This document shows positions 1 through 7,767 of a stretch of DNA of 64,000 nucleotides, piece after piece; the stretch's first letter is position 1; each line of letters opens with the position of its first letter. Both the position numbers and the translations under genes were made by a program. The DNA is from Nocardioides sp. CER19 (GTDB taxonomy: Bacteria > Actinomycetota > Actinomycetes > Propionibacteriales > Nocardioidaceae): the NCBI RefSeq assembly GCF_029846275.1, contig NZ_JARVWS010000002.1:1396588-1460587 (forward strand), in the 5' to 3' direction. The notes under the pieces were generated by a model, which saw nothing but the letters and a program-made list of their open reading frames with translations, had not been told where the DNA came from and did no database searches.

Positions 1-164
1 GTGAGCGTGCCGAGGTCGCGGTCGACCGCGACGATCTCGCCGCACCAGTCGGTGGTGACCTCCTCGACGACGGCGCCGATCTCCGCGGGCGCCTCCACGG
101 CGCGGCCGCGCTTGGGGGCGCGCCAGTCGGTGGAGAGGACGTCGGTGCCGTAGCGATCTGCCAT
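1..164 (-). CDS. DUF3097-type protein, N-terminal fragment cut by window edge
   Basis: Only the first 54 codons lie in the window; the gene runs off the left edge. The predicted N-terminus begins MADRYGTDVL and continues with a basic, proline-rich stretch and a VVEEVTTDWCGEIV segment. This resembles the start of the DUF3097 proteins of Actinobacteria (short basic lead, then an acidic valine-rich strand and a conserved F/W-C-G turn). Function of the family is unknown; it often sits close to hrcA, as here. The ATG at 164 has GGGAC about ten bases upstream on the minus strand; an in-frame ATG at 173 is also possible but would sit too close to that site. The family call is by recognition of a short fragment, so it is moderate. 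Confidence 0.6.
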   Translation of the reverse strand, partial: MADRYGTDVLSTDWRAPKRGRAVEAPAEIGAVVEEVTTDWCGEIVAVDRDLGTL

Positions 165-213
165 GCGGAACATTGTCCCAGCAGCCACTCGGCTCCCAGC
201 AGCAACACGCGGG

Positions 214-1077
214 TCAGGCGAGCGGCAGACCTCGGGCGGCCCGGGGCAGCTGCGCGTAGCCGCGGGCGATCGCTCCTCGGAAGCGCCAGCCGTCCGTGGG
301 CCAGGGCCACTCGGTCGCGCCGGCCGCCTCCTCGAGCGGCACGCCACGGCCGGCCAGCTCGCGGACGTTCGACGTCACCCAGGCCAGGTCGTTGCGCTGC
401 TGCTCGACCCAGGCGCGGTCGACGGGCAGGCCGTGACCCGGCACCACGACCGACGACGGGGTGAGCATGCCCAGCACGACGTCGACGGTGGTCGGCCAGT
501 CGAGCGGGAAGGAGTCGTCGCCGTAGACCGGGGGTCCCGACTCCTCCAGCAGGTCGCCTGCGAGGACCACGTCCGCGTCGGGCACGCGGACGACCAGGTC
601 GCCGGCGGTGTGCCCGCGGCCCGGGTGCGCCAGCTCGACGAGACGGTCACCCAGGTCGATCGCCGCGACGCTGGCGAACGTCGTGTCGGCGGCCATGACC
701 TCCGTCTCCAGGATCTCCGCGGCCCGCGGGTCTGCCGGGTCGGCGGCGTAGCGGCCCTTGGCGCGCTCGCCGGACCGCACGGTGTTGGCGGCGGCGGTCT
801 CGGTCGCGTGGATCGGCACGTCGCCGTACGCCGTCCGCAGCTCGGCGTTGCCGAAGGTGTGGTCGAAGTGCTCGTGGGTGTTGACGATCCGTGTCACAGG
901 GCCGACCCCGAGCCGGCGTACGTCGTCGACGACCTGGCGTGCCGCCACGGCCGAGGCGTGGGTGTCGACCACGACGAGCCCGGACGAGCCGGCGATCAGG
1001 GTGATGTTGACGTCCCACCACTCGTAGCGCGCCAGCCAGATGCGGTCGGCGATCTCCTGGAAGCCGGTGTCGGTCAC
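214..1077 (-). CDS. metallo-beta-lactamase-fold hydrolase
   Basis: A 287-residue soluble protein with the full zinc-ligand set of the MBL fold: NTHEHFDHTFGN near residue 70 (HxHxDH), the GHTAGD segment, AGDLLEE (bridging Asp) and a late VPGHG histidine. The substrate cannot be read from sequence; close relatives include glyoxalase II-like and lactonase-like enzymes. The GTG at 1077 (reading VTDTGFQEIADRIW) was chosen because the MBL domain begins directly after it, whereas the open frame further upstream is low-complexity proline/serine-rich sequence that overlaps the hrcA promoter. It is divergent from hrcA, with about 235 bp between the two starts. No signal peptide is seen, so it is probably cytoplasmic. 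Confidence 0.8.
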   Translation of the reverse strand: MTDTGFQEIADRIWLARYEWWDVNITLIAGSSGLVVVDTHASAVAARQVVDDVRRLGVGPVTRIVNTHEHFDHTFGNAELRTAYGDVPIHATETAAANTVRSGERAKGRYAADPADPRAAEILETEVMAADTTFASVAAIDLGDRLVELAHPGRGHTAGDLVVRVPDADVVLAGDLLEESGPPVYGDDSFPLDWPTTVDVVLGMLTPSSVVVPGHGLPVDRAWVEQQRNDLAWVTSNVRELAGRGVPLEEAAGATEWPWPTDGWRFRGAIARGYAQLPRAARGLPLA

Positions 1078-1266
1078 CGCAGCAGCGTAGGACCTGCGGC
1101 CGGGTGCGTCAGCAGATGCCGGGGCGGGGCTCGCTGCGGAGGAGATCGCCGAGCTCCTCGGCGGTCCGGGCGACCCGTCGGGAGGTGAGGGCGGTGCCCA
1201 CGTCCCGGCGCGGTCGCACCGGAAGGGGTGTCGTGGCAGCAGCGATCCGCTGACCGCCTTGTAGGA

Positions 1267-1293
1267 TTGGCACTCCACTCGGGTGAGTGCCAG
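1267..1293 (+). promoter_or_regulatory. CIRCE element, HrcA operator
   Basis: TTGGCACTC, nine spacer bases, then GAGTGCCAG: a near-perfect match to the CIRCE inverted repeat (TTAGCACTC-N9-GAGTGCTAA) bound by the heat-shock repressor HrcA. It begins at the last base of a TAGGAT -10-like hexamer (1262-1267) and ends 19 bp before the hrcA start, so bound HrcA would block the promoter or early transcript. This implies autoregulation of hrcA and co-regulation of dnaJ and rsmE downstream. No convincing -35 box is visible. Confidence 0.92.
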
Positions 1294-1312
1294 GACGCGC
1301 AGGAGGTGCCGC

Positions 1313-2332
1313 ATGCAGAACGACCGCAGGCTCGCGGTGCTCCGGGCGATCGTCGAGGACTACGTGTCCACCGAGGAGCCGGTCGGCTCCAAGGCGCTCG
1401 TCGAGCGACACGGCCTGGGTGTCTCGTCCGCGACCGTGCGCAACGACATGGCCGTCCTCGAGGAGGAGGGCTACATCACCCAGCCGCACACGAGCGCCGG
1501 TCGGGTGCCGACCGACAAGGGCTACCGCCTCTTCGTCGACAAGCTCTCGACCCTCAAGCCGATGAGCCAGGCCGAGCGGCGCGCGATCGCCAGCTTCCTC
1601 GACGGCGCCGTCGACCTCGACGACGTCGTCCAGCGCTCGACGCGCCTGTTGTCGCAGCTCACCCGGCAGGTCGCGGTCGTGCAGTACCCGATCCTCGCCC
1701 GGTCGACGGTGCGGCACGTCGAGCTCGTCGCGCTCGCGCCCAGCCGGCTCCTCGTCGTGCTCATCCTCTCGACCGGCCGGGTCGAGCAGCGTCTCGTCGA
1801 GCTGCCGGTCGCCGTCGACGAGGACGCGCTGTCCGAGCTGCGCAACCGGGTCAACCGGGCCGCCGTCGGCCAGGTGATCGCCGACGCGGCCGCCGCGCTG
1901 CGGGCGCTGCCGGAGCAGGTCGTCCCGCACGACAAGGCCGCGGCACCGATCGTCGACACCCTCGTCGACGCGATGTCCGACCACCGCTCCGACGAGCGGA
2001 TCGCGGTCGCGGGCGCCTCCAACCTGGCCCGCTACGGCGACAGCTTCGACACCTCCGTCCGTCCGCTGCTCGAGGCGCTCGAGGAGCACGTCGTGCTGCT
2101 CAAGCTCATCGGCGAGGCGACCTCGGGCGGACTCGTCACCGTCCGCATCGGCGCGGAGGGACCCTACGAGGAGCTGTCCTCGACCAGCGTCGTCACGACC
2201 GGCTACGGCCCGGGTGACGAGGCGCTGGCCACTCTCGGCGTCGTCGGACCCACCCGTATGGACTACCCAGGCACGATGGCAGCAGTGCGAGCGGTGGCGC
2301 GTTATGTCTCGCGCATCCTCGACGAGGCCTGA
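1313..2332 (+). CDS. hrcA: heat-inducible transcription repressor HrcA
   Basis: A 339-residue protein of normal HrcA length. The N-terminal winged helix (residues 1-85; [30 protein letters not shown] is the typical recognition region, quoted here only in part by position 45-75) is followed by the GAF-like and dimerisation domains ending in YVSRILDEA. HrcA represses chaperone genes through CIRCE and is released when GroEL is titrated by unfolded protein. The ATG at 1313 follows AGGAGG at 1301-1306 with six bases spacing; upstream in-frame starts would lie within the CIRCE element and are unlikely. A CIRCE copy lies just upstream, so the gene is autoregulated, and dnaJ follows 23 bp later in the same direction. 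Confidence 0.97.
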   Translation: MQNDRRLAVLRAIVEDYVSTEEPVGSKALVERHGLGVSSATVRNDMAVLEEEGYITQPHTSAGRVPTDKGYRLFVDKLSTLKPMSQAERRAIASFLDGAVDLDDVVQRSTRLLSQLTRQVAVVQYPILARSTVRHVELVALAPSRLLVVLILSTGRVEQRLVELPVAVDEDALSELRNRVNRAAVGQVIADAAAALRALPEQVVPHDKAAAPIVDTLVDAMSDHRSDERIAVAGASNLARYGDSFDTSVRPLLEALEEHVVLLKLIGEATSGGLVTVRIGAEGPYEELSSTSVVTTGYGPGDEALATLGVVGPTRMDYPGTMAAVRAVARYVSRILDEA

Positions 2333-2355
2333 AAACCAAGGAAGAGAACGAAGCG

Positions 2356-3513
2356 TTGGACCCCTACGAGCTCCTCGGCGTCGACCGTGACGCCGACGAC
2401 GCGACCATCAAGAAGGCCTACCGGAAGCTGGCCCGGGAGTACCACCCCGACGTCAACCCCGACCCGGTCGCCCAGGAGAGGTTCAAGGAGGTCTCGCACG
2501 CCTACGAGATCCTCTCGGACCCGCAGAAGCGCGCGGCGTACGACCGCGGCGGCGACCCGTTCGCCGGCGGCTTCGGCGCCGGTGCCGGCTTCTCCTTCAC
2601 CGACATCATGGACGCCTTCTTCGGCGGCCAGGGCGGCGCGGCGGCCGGACGCGGGCCGCGTCCCCGCGTACGCCGCGGCCAGGACGCGCTGATCCGGCTC
2701 GACATCGACCTCGCCGAGGCGGCGTTCGGTGTCACCCGCGAGCTGAAGGTCGACACGGCCGTCACCTGCGAGACCTGTCACGGCGACGGGGCCGCCCCCG
2801 GCACGAAGCCGGTCACCTGCGAGACGTGTGGCGGCGCCGGCGAGGTCGCGCACGTGCAGCGCTCGTTCCTCGGCGAGATCCGCACGCTGCGCCCGTGCGC
2901 GGCTTGCCGCGGCTTCGGCACGATCATCCCCGAGCCCTGCCGCGAGTGCAGCGGCGACGGCCGGGTCCGCACCCGCCGCACCCTGACCGTGAAGATCCCC
3001 GCCGGCGTCGACAACGGCACCCGCGTCCAGCTCGCCGGCCAGGGCGAGGTCGGCCCGGGCGGTGGCCCCGCCGGCGACCTCTACGTCGAGATCCAGGTCG
3101 CCCGGCACCAGGTCTTCACCCGCCAGGGCAACGACCTGCACTGCACCGTCACGGTGCCGATGACCGCCGCGGCGCTCGGCACGGTGCTGACGCTCCCGAC
3201 CCTCGAGGCCGACCTGGCCTCCGAGACGTCCTCGCCCGATCTGGTCACGTCCTTCGAGCTCGAGGTCAAGCCCGGGACGCAGTCGGGCACCGACCAGACC
3301 ATCCGTGCCTACGGCGTCCCCGGTCTGCGCGGCGGCCGCGGCGATCTCGTCGTGACCATCATCGTCGAGACGCCGACCGCGCTCGACCCCGCCCAGGAGG
3401 AGCTGCTCAACCAGCTGGCGTCCCTGCGCGGGGAGCAGCACCCGACCGGCCAGCTCCGTGCCGCCTCCCGGGGCATGTTCGGCCGGCTGCGCGACGCGTT
3501 CAACGGGCACTGA
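2356..3513 (+). CDS. dnaJ: chaperone protein DnaJ (CxxCxGxG zinc-finger type)
   Basis: A 385-residue co-chaperone with the full type I layout: J domain (1-65, HPD at 30-32), a glycine/phenylalanine-rich linker (about 70-110), four zinc-binding repeats from residue 138 to about 205 ([32 protein letters not shown]) and the C-terminal substrate-binding domains. It stimulates DnaK ATPase and holds unfolded clients. The start appears to be TTG at 2356, preceded by AAGGAAGAG; no ATG or GTG in frame can encode the conserved DPYELLGV start. It sits between hrcA and rsmE without dnaK or grpE, which fits the second (hrcA-linked) dnaJ usual in Actinobacteria. The stop overlaps the rsmE start by one base (TGATG). 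Confidence 0.96.
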   Translation: MDPYELLGVDRDADDATIKKAYRKLAREYHPDVNPDPVAQERFKEVSHAYEILSDPQKRAAYDRGGDPFAGGFGAGAGFSFTDIMDAFFGGQGGAAAGRGPRPRVRRGQDALIRLDIDLAEAAFGVTRELKVDTAVTCETCHGDGAAPGTKPVTCETCGGAGEVAHVQRSFLGEIRTLRPCAACRGFGTIIPEPCRECSGDGRVRTRRTLTVKIPAGVDNGTRVQLAGQGEVGPGGGPAGDLYVEIQVARHQVFTRQGNDLHCTVTVPMTAAALGTVLTLPTLEADLASETSSPDLVTSFELEVKPGTQSGTDQTIRAYGVPGLRGGRGDLVVTIIVETPTALDPAQEELLNQLASLRGEQHPTGQLRAASRGMFGRLRDAFNGH

Positions 3514-4253
3514 TGTCGCTGCCCGTCCACGTCGTGCCGTCGTTGACGGGTGCGTCCGCCGGGGCCGAGGTCACGGTGGACGGCGACGAGGCGCACCACG
3601 CCGTCGCCGTACGACGGCTGCGGGTGGGGGAGTCGGTCGTGCTCACCGACGGGGCCGGTCAGTCGGTCGTCGGGTCGGTGTCCTCGACGGGGAAGCGCGT
3701 CTTCTCCGTGACGGTCGAGTCGGTGTCGTCCGATCCTGCGCCGACGCCCTCCTTCACCGTGGTGCAGGCGCTGCCGAAGGGCGACCGCGGCGAGCTGGCG
3801 GTCGAGGTGCTCACCGAGATCGGCGTCGCGACGATCGTGCCGTGGGCCGCCTCTCGGTCGGTGGCCGTGTGGAAGGGCGAAAGGGCCGAGAAGTCACTCG
3901 CCCGATGGCGCTCGACGGCCCGCGAGGCCGCGAAGCAGGCGCGCCGATCGTGGTTCCCGTCGGTCGCGCCGCTCGCGGTGACGGCCGACGTCACGGCCCT
4001 GGTGTCGGCGGCCGACGTCGCCGTGGTGCTGCACGAGGAGGCGTCCTCGCCACTCGGCGCCGTGAACCTTCCCGACGCCGGCGAGGTGCTGGTCGTGGTC
4101 GGGCCCGAGGGCGGTCTGTCGCCGGAGGAGGTGGCGGGGTTCGAGGCCGCGGGTGCCGTGACCGTGCGGCTCGGGGCTGAGGTGCTCCGGACCTCGACCG
4201 CCGGACTGGCTGCCGTCTCCGCGCTGCTCTCTCGTACTTCCCGCTGGAGCTGA
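3513..4253 (+). CDS. rsmE: 16S rRNA (uracil-1498-N3)-methyltransferase RsmE
   Basis: A 246-residue SPOUT-class methyltransferase. The N-terminal PUA-like domain contains GDEAHHAVAVRRLRVGE, the middle has the family segment QALPKGDRGE followed by the EIGVATIVPW region, and the C-terminal knot carries VVGPEGGLSPEE and LGAEVLRTSTAG, the SAM-binding loops. It methylates N3 of U1498 in 16S rRNA in the assembled 30S subunit. The ATG at 3513 overlaps the dnaJ stop, so both are translated from one mRNA under CIRCE control; the hrcA-dnaJ-rsmE order is widely conserved in Actinobacteria. Confidence 0.95.
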   Translation: MSLPVHVVPSLTGASAGAEVTVDGDEAHHAVAVRRLRVGESVVLTDGAGQSVVGSVSSTGKRVFSVTVESVSSDPAPTPSFTVVQALPKGDRGELAVEVLTEIGVATIVPWAASRSVAVWKGERAEKSLARWRSTAREAAKQARRSWFPSVAPLAVTADVTALVSAADVAVVLHEEASSPLGAVNLPDAGEVLVVVGPEGGLSPEEVAGFEAAGAVTVRLGAEVLRTSTAGLAAVSALLSRTSRWS

Positions 4254-4317
4254 GCCTTCGGACGACCGGGCGGCTTGTCTGCGGGCCAAGCTCGCTCCGG
4301 GAGAAAACGAAGCGGTC

Positions 4318-4728
4318 CTATCCCCACCTCTCCCGGACGAACGCTGCCAGGGTTGCGCGCGACGGCTGTCCCCACCCGATGCAGAACGGGTGACCGGCCG
4401 GGTCGGCGTACACCTGGTGCCCCTCGTCGCCCTCGAGGTCATCGGCGCGGAGCAGGCGGGCGCCGAGGCTCATCGCCTGTTCGTGCGCGCGCCTCGGGTC
4501 CTCGACATGGAGGTCCATGTGCACCTGCTGGGGGGCGCCGTCCGGCCAGTCCGGAGGAACGTGTCCGGGTGCCAGCTGAACGCCGATCCTCCACTCACCG
4601 GCCGCATCGATGACGCTGTGGAACGTCTCGTCGTCGAAGACGTGGCCGTCGAGCATTCCAGCCCAGAAGGCGCTCTCAGCGTGGAGGTCGGCGGCGTCGA
4701 ACACGACGACGCTTCGGATCGGCTCCAT
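4318..4728 (-). CDS. VOC-family (glyoxalase/bleomycin-resistance fold) protein
   Basis: A 136-residue protein with two beta-alpha-beta-beta-beta modules. Typical features are the opening IRSVVVFDAADLHAESAFWA segment, HMDLHVEDPRRAHEQAMSLG in the centre and the ending YADPAGHPFCIGW, which is the hallmark of the glyoxalase_6 type. Substrate unknown; such proteins include dioxygenases and drug-binding proteins. The ATG at 4728 is preceded by a TACAGT -10 (4741-4736 on the minus strand) only seven bases upstream, so a leaderless transcript is likely. It is divergent from the DUF222 gene and convergent with rsmE. Confidence 0.85.
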   Translation of the reverse strand: MEPIRSVVVFDAADLHAESAFWAGMLDGHVFDDETFHSVIDAAGEWRIGVQLAPGHVPPDWPDGAPQQVHMDLHVEDPRRAHEQAMSLGARLLRADDLEGDEGHQVYADPAGHPFCIGWGQPSRATLAAFVRERWG

Positions 4729-4788
4729 GACGCCGACTGTAGGAACGGCGCGAACAGTCCGCCAGAGGTGACTCTCCTTCTCTGGTTC

Positions 4789-6198
4789 ATGCACGGCGGT
4801 GCAGTCCTCGGGACGCCCGCGGAAGCGTGGGCGCGTCGCCAACCTTCGCTCTCGTTCGACTACGTCCCGGCCGACGTGCTGGCGCGTGCCGAGTGGGCGC
4901 TGAAGGACCGCCGGCAGGCGATGCTGGAGGAGTACGACCTCGCCCTGGCCTGGGCCGACCTGCACGGCGAGCCACCCGCGGTGGAGGTCGAGGGTGGGGA
5001 CCGGCTGGTCCGGCTCGGCGGCCTCGGCACCCCACTGGTGCGGGACCTGTGCCTCGAAGAGCTCGCTGTGGCGCGCAGCGAACACGTCCACGCCACCCGG
5101 TCCCTGCTCGCCGACCTGCTCGACCTGCGCCACCGGCTCCCGCGGCTGTGGGTGGCGGTCCAGGGGCTGCGGGTCGAGCCCTGGGTGGCCCGCAAGATCG
5201 CCTCCCTGTCCCGCCGTCTCGACCGTGACGCGGTCGCCCTCGTCGACGTGGCGGTGGCCGAGGCCGTCGGCCTCAGCCACGGGCGGCTGCTCGAGCTGGC
5301 CGAGGCCAAGATCATCGAGGCCGACACAGCCGCCCGCGCCACCGAACTCGCCGACGCCCGGTTGTTGAAGGGGGCGTGGGTGACCGGGACCCGGCACGAC
5401 GCCCCGGCCGGGCTCCGCGACGTCTTCGCCCGGATCGAGGCCGCCGACGCGGTCTGGCTCGACGCCACCCTCCAACGCGTCGCCGACCTCCTCGCCACCG
5501 ATCCCGACCGGCGTGCCACCCACCACCCCGAGCTCGGACCCACCCCGACGCGCGACGAGTTGCGGGCCGCCGCGTTCGGCTGGCTGGCCCGCCCCCACGA
5601 CCTCGCCGACCTCCTCGGCCTCCTCGACACCCAGGCCGACGACCAGCAGCAGAACCGTCAGAGCCGGCAGGGTCACCGCAGGCGGGCGGTGCTGTTCGTG
5701 CACCTGCACCAGTCCGCCCTCCACGGCGCGAGCGGGGTCGCCCGCTCCACCACCCTCGGGCCGCTGCTGCTCGACCAGGTCCGCCACCTCCTCCGCCACG
5801 CCCACGTCGACCTCACACCGGTCATCGACCTCAACACCGGCGCCAGCGTGAACGGCTACGAGCACCCCGAGGCCGTCAAACAGCGCACCCTGCTCCGCAC
5901 TCTGGTCCCCGCCTTCCCCCACGCCACCGGCACCGAGGCCAGCCGGGTCGACCACGACCACGCCGTGCCCTACGACCCCCTCGGACCACCCGGCCAGACC
6001 GGAGACCACAACGACGCCCCGCTGACCCGACACAACCACCGCGCCAAGACCCACCTCGGCTACCAGGTCCGACAACTCGCACCCGGCACCTACCTGTGGA
6101 CCACCCCCCGCGGGCTCCACCGACTCGTCAACCACACCGGCACCCACCACCTCACCGACGACGACCTCGACCTCATCCGACGCATCCACGCCGCCTGA
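4789..6198 (+). CDS. DUF222 (13E12 repeat) protein with degenerate HNH domain
   Basis: A 469-residue protein typical of the DUF222/13E12 family that occurs in many copies in Nocardioides and Mycobacterium genomes. Residues about 80-180 form the DUF222 helical region (ADLLDLRHRLPRLWVAVQG onward). The C-terminus holds an HNH-like core: VDHDHAVPYDP, then NDAPLTRHNHRAKTH. The cysteine pairs that normally hold a structural zinc next to this HNH are absent, so nuclease activity is uncertain. Role of the family is not established. The ATG at 4789 is assumed; a GTG at 4768 in frame is an alternative. No terminal repeats or target duplications were noticed, so it is not called a mobile element. Confidence 0.8.
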   Translation: MHGGAVLGTPAEAWARRQPSLSFDYVPADVLARAEWALKDRRQAMLEEYDLALAWADLHGEPPAVEVEGGDRLVRLGGLGTPLVRDLCLEELAVARSEHVHATRSLLADLLDLRHRLPRLWVAVQGLRVEPWVARKIASLSRRLDRDAVALVDVAVAEAVGLSHGRLLELAEAKIIEADTAARATELADARLLKGAWVTGTRHDAPAGLRDVFARIEAADAVWLDATLQRVADLLATDPDRRATHHPELGPTPTRDELRAAAFGWLARPHDLADLLGLLDTQADDQQQNRQSRQGHRRRAVLFVHLHQSALHGASGVARSTTLGPLLLDQVRHLLRHAHVDLTPVIDLNTGASVNGYEHPEAVKQRTLLRTLVPAFPHATGTEASRVDHDHAVPYDPLGPPGQTGDHNDAPLTRHNHRAKTHLGYQVRQLAPGTYLWTTPRGLHRLVNHTGTHHLTDDDLDLIRRIHAA

Positions 6199-6206
6199 CC
6201 CCGTCC

Positions 6207-6752
6207 CTACCGAGCGTCGGCCTCCCGCTGCGCGGTGGTGAGGTCGTCCAGGCTCCGTCTCGTCCGCTCCGGCGGCGTACCTCCGGCAGCGCGACCGACG
6301 GCCGTCATGGTGAGGACCTCCCACCCGATGGCGAGGCGGAGGTCGGTGGTGAGCCCGTCGGCGTCGAAGGCGCGGAACTGTCGGCAGGCCAGGCCCATCG
6401 CGGCGGCTTGGAGCGTGAAGTGGGCGACGGCCTGACCGAGGTCGTAGTCCGCGAACTCCGAGTAGAGCAGCCCGCTGTCGCCGATGTGCCGGTGGGCGAC
6501 GTTCACGACCAGGGCGCTCGCGTCGGGCGCCCACCGGCGGGCGCTGGGCGCGAGCCGACGCACGAGCGCGTCGTGGTCGGGCCCACCGCGGCGGGCGATG
6601 ACGAACGCCCACGGCTGCGAGTTGCCCGCCGACGGCGCCCAGCGGGCCGCCTCGAGCAGCTGGTCGACGTCGCAGTCCGCCAGGGCGTGGTCGGCGTCGA
6701 ACTGCAGGGGACTGAACCGCCCGCGCAGGAGTGGGTGGATCTCCAGGTCCAT
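6207..6752 (-). CDS. nitroreductase-family FMN oxidoreductase
   Basis: A 181-residue protein, about the length of compact nitroreductases. The FMN-binding segment is seen as LLEAARWAPSAGNSQPWAFVIA (residues 32-53), followed by the helix LYSEFADYDLGQAVAHFTLQAAAMGLA, the usual dimer/FMN contact region, and a C-terminal AIGWEVLTMTAVGRA (equivalent to the GYP/IG segment). Such enzymes reduce quinones, nitroaromatics or flavins with NAD(P)H; the substrate here is unknown. It is convergent with the DUF222 gene, with eight bases between the two stops. Confidence 0.85.
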   Translation of the reverse strand: MDLEIHPLLRGRFSPLQFDADHALADCDVDQLLEAARWAPSAGNSQPWAFVIARRGGPDHDALVRRLAPSARRWAPDASALVVNVAHRHIGDSGLLYSEFADYDLGQAVAHFTLQAAAMGLACRQFRAFDADGLTTDLRLAIGWEVLTMTAVGRAAGGTPPERTRRSLDDLTTAQREADAR

Positions 6753-6801
6753 ACGGGCGAAAGTGCGGCGGACGCCGCGACATTCCCCGGGGCGTCCGGG
6801 G

Positions 6802-7044
6802 TCAGTCGAGCAGGCCGCGGGTCCGGGCGAGCGACATCTGCTCCTTGCGGTAGGTGATCGCGTCGATGGGGTCGTAGGTCGTGCTCGACGGAGTGGCCGA
6901 GCAGCCGTCCGAGAGCTGGTGCGCCGAGGCCCGCGTGGTGGTGAGCGTGGCGGTGAGCGTGGTGGTGAGCGTGGTGGTGAGCGTGGTGGTGAGCGCGGCT
7001 GCGGCGATCGACGTTCCGAGAAGGGCGCCGTCGTGGGTGTTCAT
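6802..7044 (-). CDS. small threonine/leucine-repeat protein, possibly exported
   Basis: An 80-residue predicted protein starting MNTHDGALLG with a good ribosome site (GAAGGAGA seven bases before the ATG on the minus strand). The first part (residues 9-36) is a run of TTTL-type units encoded by the 12-bp minisatellite at 6941-7000; it might act as a weak hydrophobic segment. The C-terminal half (YDPIDAITYRKEQMSLARTRGLLD) is ordinary, hydrophilic sequence. I recognise no family. The Shine-Dalgarno sequence and the non-repetitive tail argue for a real gene, but it has no other support. Confidence 0.5.
   Translation of the reverse strand: MNTHDGALLGTSIAAAALTTTLTTTLTTTLTATLTTTRASAHQLSDGCSATPSSTTYDPIDAITYRKEQMSLARTRGLLD
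6941..7000. repeat. 12-bp tandem repeat, five copies, inside a small gene
   Basis: Five consecutive 12-bp units based on GTGAGCGTGGTG begin at 6941, 6953, 6965, 6977 and 6989; the second, third and fourth are identical and the outer two differ at one or two positions. Because 12 is a multiple of three, copy-number change would lengthen or shorten the encoded TTTL array without shifting the frame of the minus-strand gene around it. Confidence 0.85.
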
Positions 7045-7330
7045 CGCGGTCTCCTTCACGACCCGCCCCGGGAGGGCGGAACACGGCTGAGGCTCCGCGT
7101 GGCTGCTGAACGTGACCGGAACGGCACGGGGAACTCTCGACTCGGGCGCCGGACCGGCCCTCGACCCGGTGTCCGGGCTGCGGCCGGCGACGGTGGGACA
7201 GACGCGGTCTCCCTCCGCTCCGCGGGCGACCGTCGATGCGCGGCACACGCCCTACGTCTGGGCAGGGGCGAACCGGCGGAGCACCGAGCGATGGTCGACC
7301 ACCACGCGCGGCGGGGGAGCGATGGACCTG
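7045..7330. other. 286-bp stretch with no convincing gene
   Basis: Open frames exist on both strands because of the high GC content, but none has a recognisable protein or a clear ribosome site. The segment next to 7045 holds the Shine-Dalgarno sequence and presumably the promoter of the small repeat-protein gene reading left. I see nothing else that can be supported. Confidence 0.5.
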
Positions 7331-7471
7331 TCAGGCGGCCGCCGCCCGGTAGCCGGACTCCTCCGGGTCGACTCGGGGGTCGGGCTCCTCGGGGATACCG
7401 GGCGCGACCGGGTCCGGGGCGTCGGGCGAGAGGTCGGGATCGGCGCCGGGCTCGAGCGGAGTCGTGGTCAT
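7331..7471 (-). CDS. short acidic proline-rich protein, hypothetical
   Basis: A 46-residue frame beginning MTTTPLEPGADPDLSPDAPD and consisting mostly of Asp, Pro, Glu and Gly, ending in SGYRAAAA. Similar tiny DP/EP-rich proteins occur in actinobacteria, but I cannot assign a family. No good ribosome site is seen in front of the ATG at 7471 (the preceding bases are pyrimidine-rich), so translation may be leaderless or the gene may not be real. It is divergent from the small zinc-ribbon-like gene at 7567. Confidence 0.4.
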   Translation of the reverse strand: MTTTPLEPGADPDLSPDAPDPVAPGIPEEPDPRVDPEESGYRAAAA

Positions 7472-7566
7472 GGAGGGCCGGTACCCCGGTCGGGCGGGGT
7501 CGTTGCGTATCACCCGACCGTGTGCAGGGCTCCTCAACCGAAAGCCCGGATCGACGGAGGAACGAC

Positions 7567-7767
7567 ATGGACACGACGCTCTGCCCCGACTGTGGTGCGT
7601 TGGCCGAGGTGCAGTGGCGCGACGTCATGGAGAGCACCGACGGCCCGATCGAGCACGCCAAGATCATGTGCGTCAGCGGGCACTGGTTCCTGCTGCCCGT
7701 GGAACACCTCGTGCAGCCGACCCCCACGCCGGTCGAGCGCCGCCGCTCCCCGGCGAGATGGGGCTAG
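7567..7767 (+). CDS. small zinc-ribbon-like protein, hypothetical
   Basis: A 66-residue protein beginning MDTTLCPDCGALAEVQWRD; one CPDC knuckle and a further cysteine in KIMCVSGHWFLLP suggest an incomplete zinc-ribbon or rubredoxin-like fold in which the histidine of GHWF could serve as fourth ligand (inference). A strong GGAGG at 7557-7561 precedes the ATG by five bases. The gene overlaps the convergent winged-helix gene by four bases at their 3' ends. No known function. Confidence 0.65.
   Translation: MDTTLCPDCGALAEVQWRDVMESTDGPIEHAKIMCVSGHWFLLPVEHLVQPTPTPVERRRSPARWG

Noticed and set aside
1109..1201. Possible 30-residue minus-strand gene (VGTALTSRRVARTAEELGDLL...)
   Set aside because: Plausible helix but no ribosome site and no recognised family; lies in the region upstream of hrcA. 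Not enough to call.
4789..6198. DUF222/HNH gene as a mobile element
   Set aside because: No terminal inverted repeats, target duplications or transposase/integrase nearby were seen.
4318..6783. 821-codon open frame on the minus strand across the DUF222 gene
   Set aside because: Antisense to a recognisable family protein; most of it is low-complexity Gly/Val/Arg sequence. Only its last 136 codons (VOC protein) are real.
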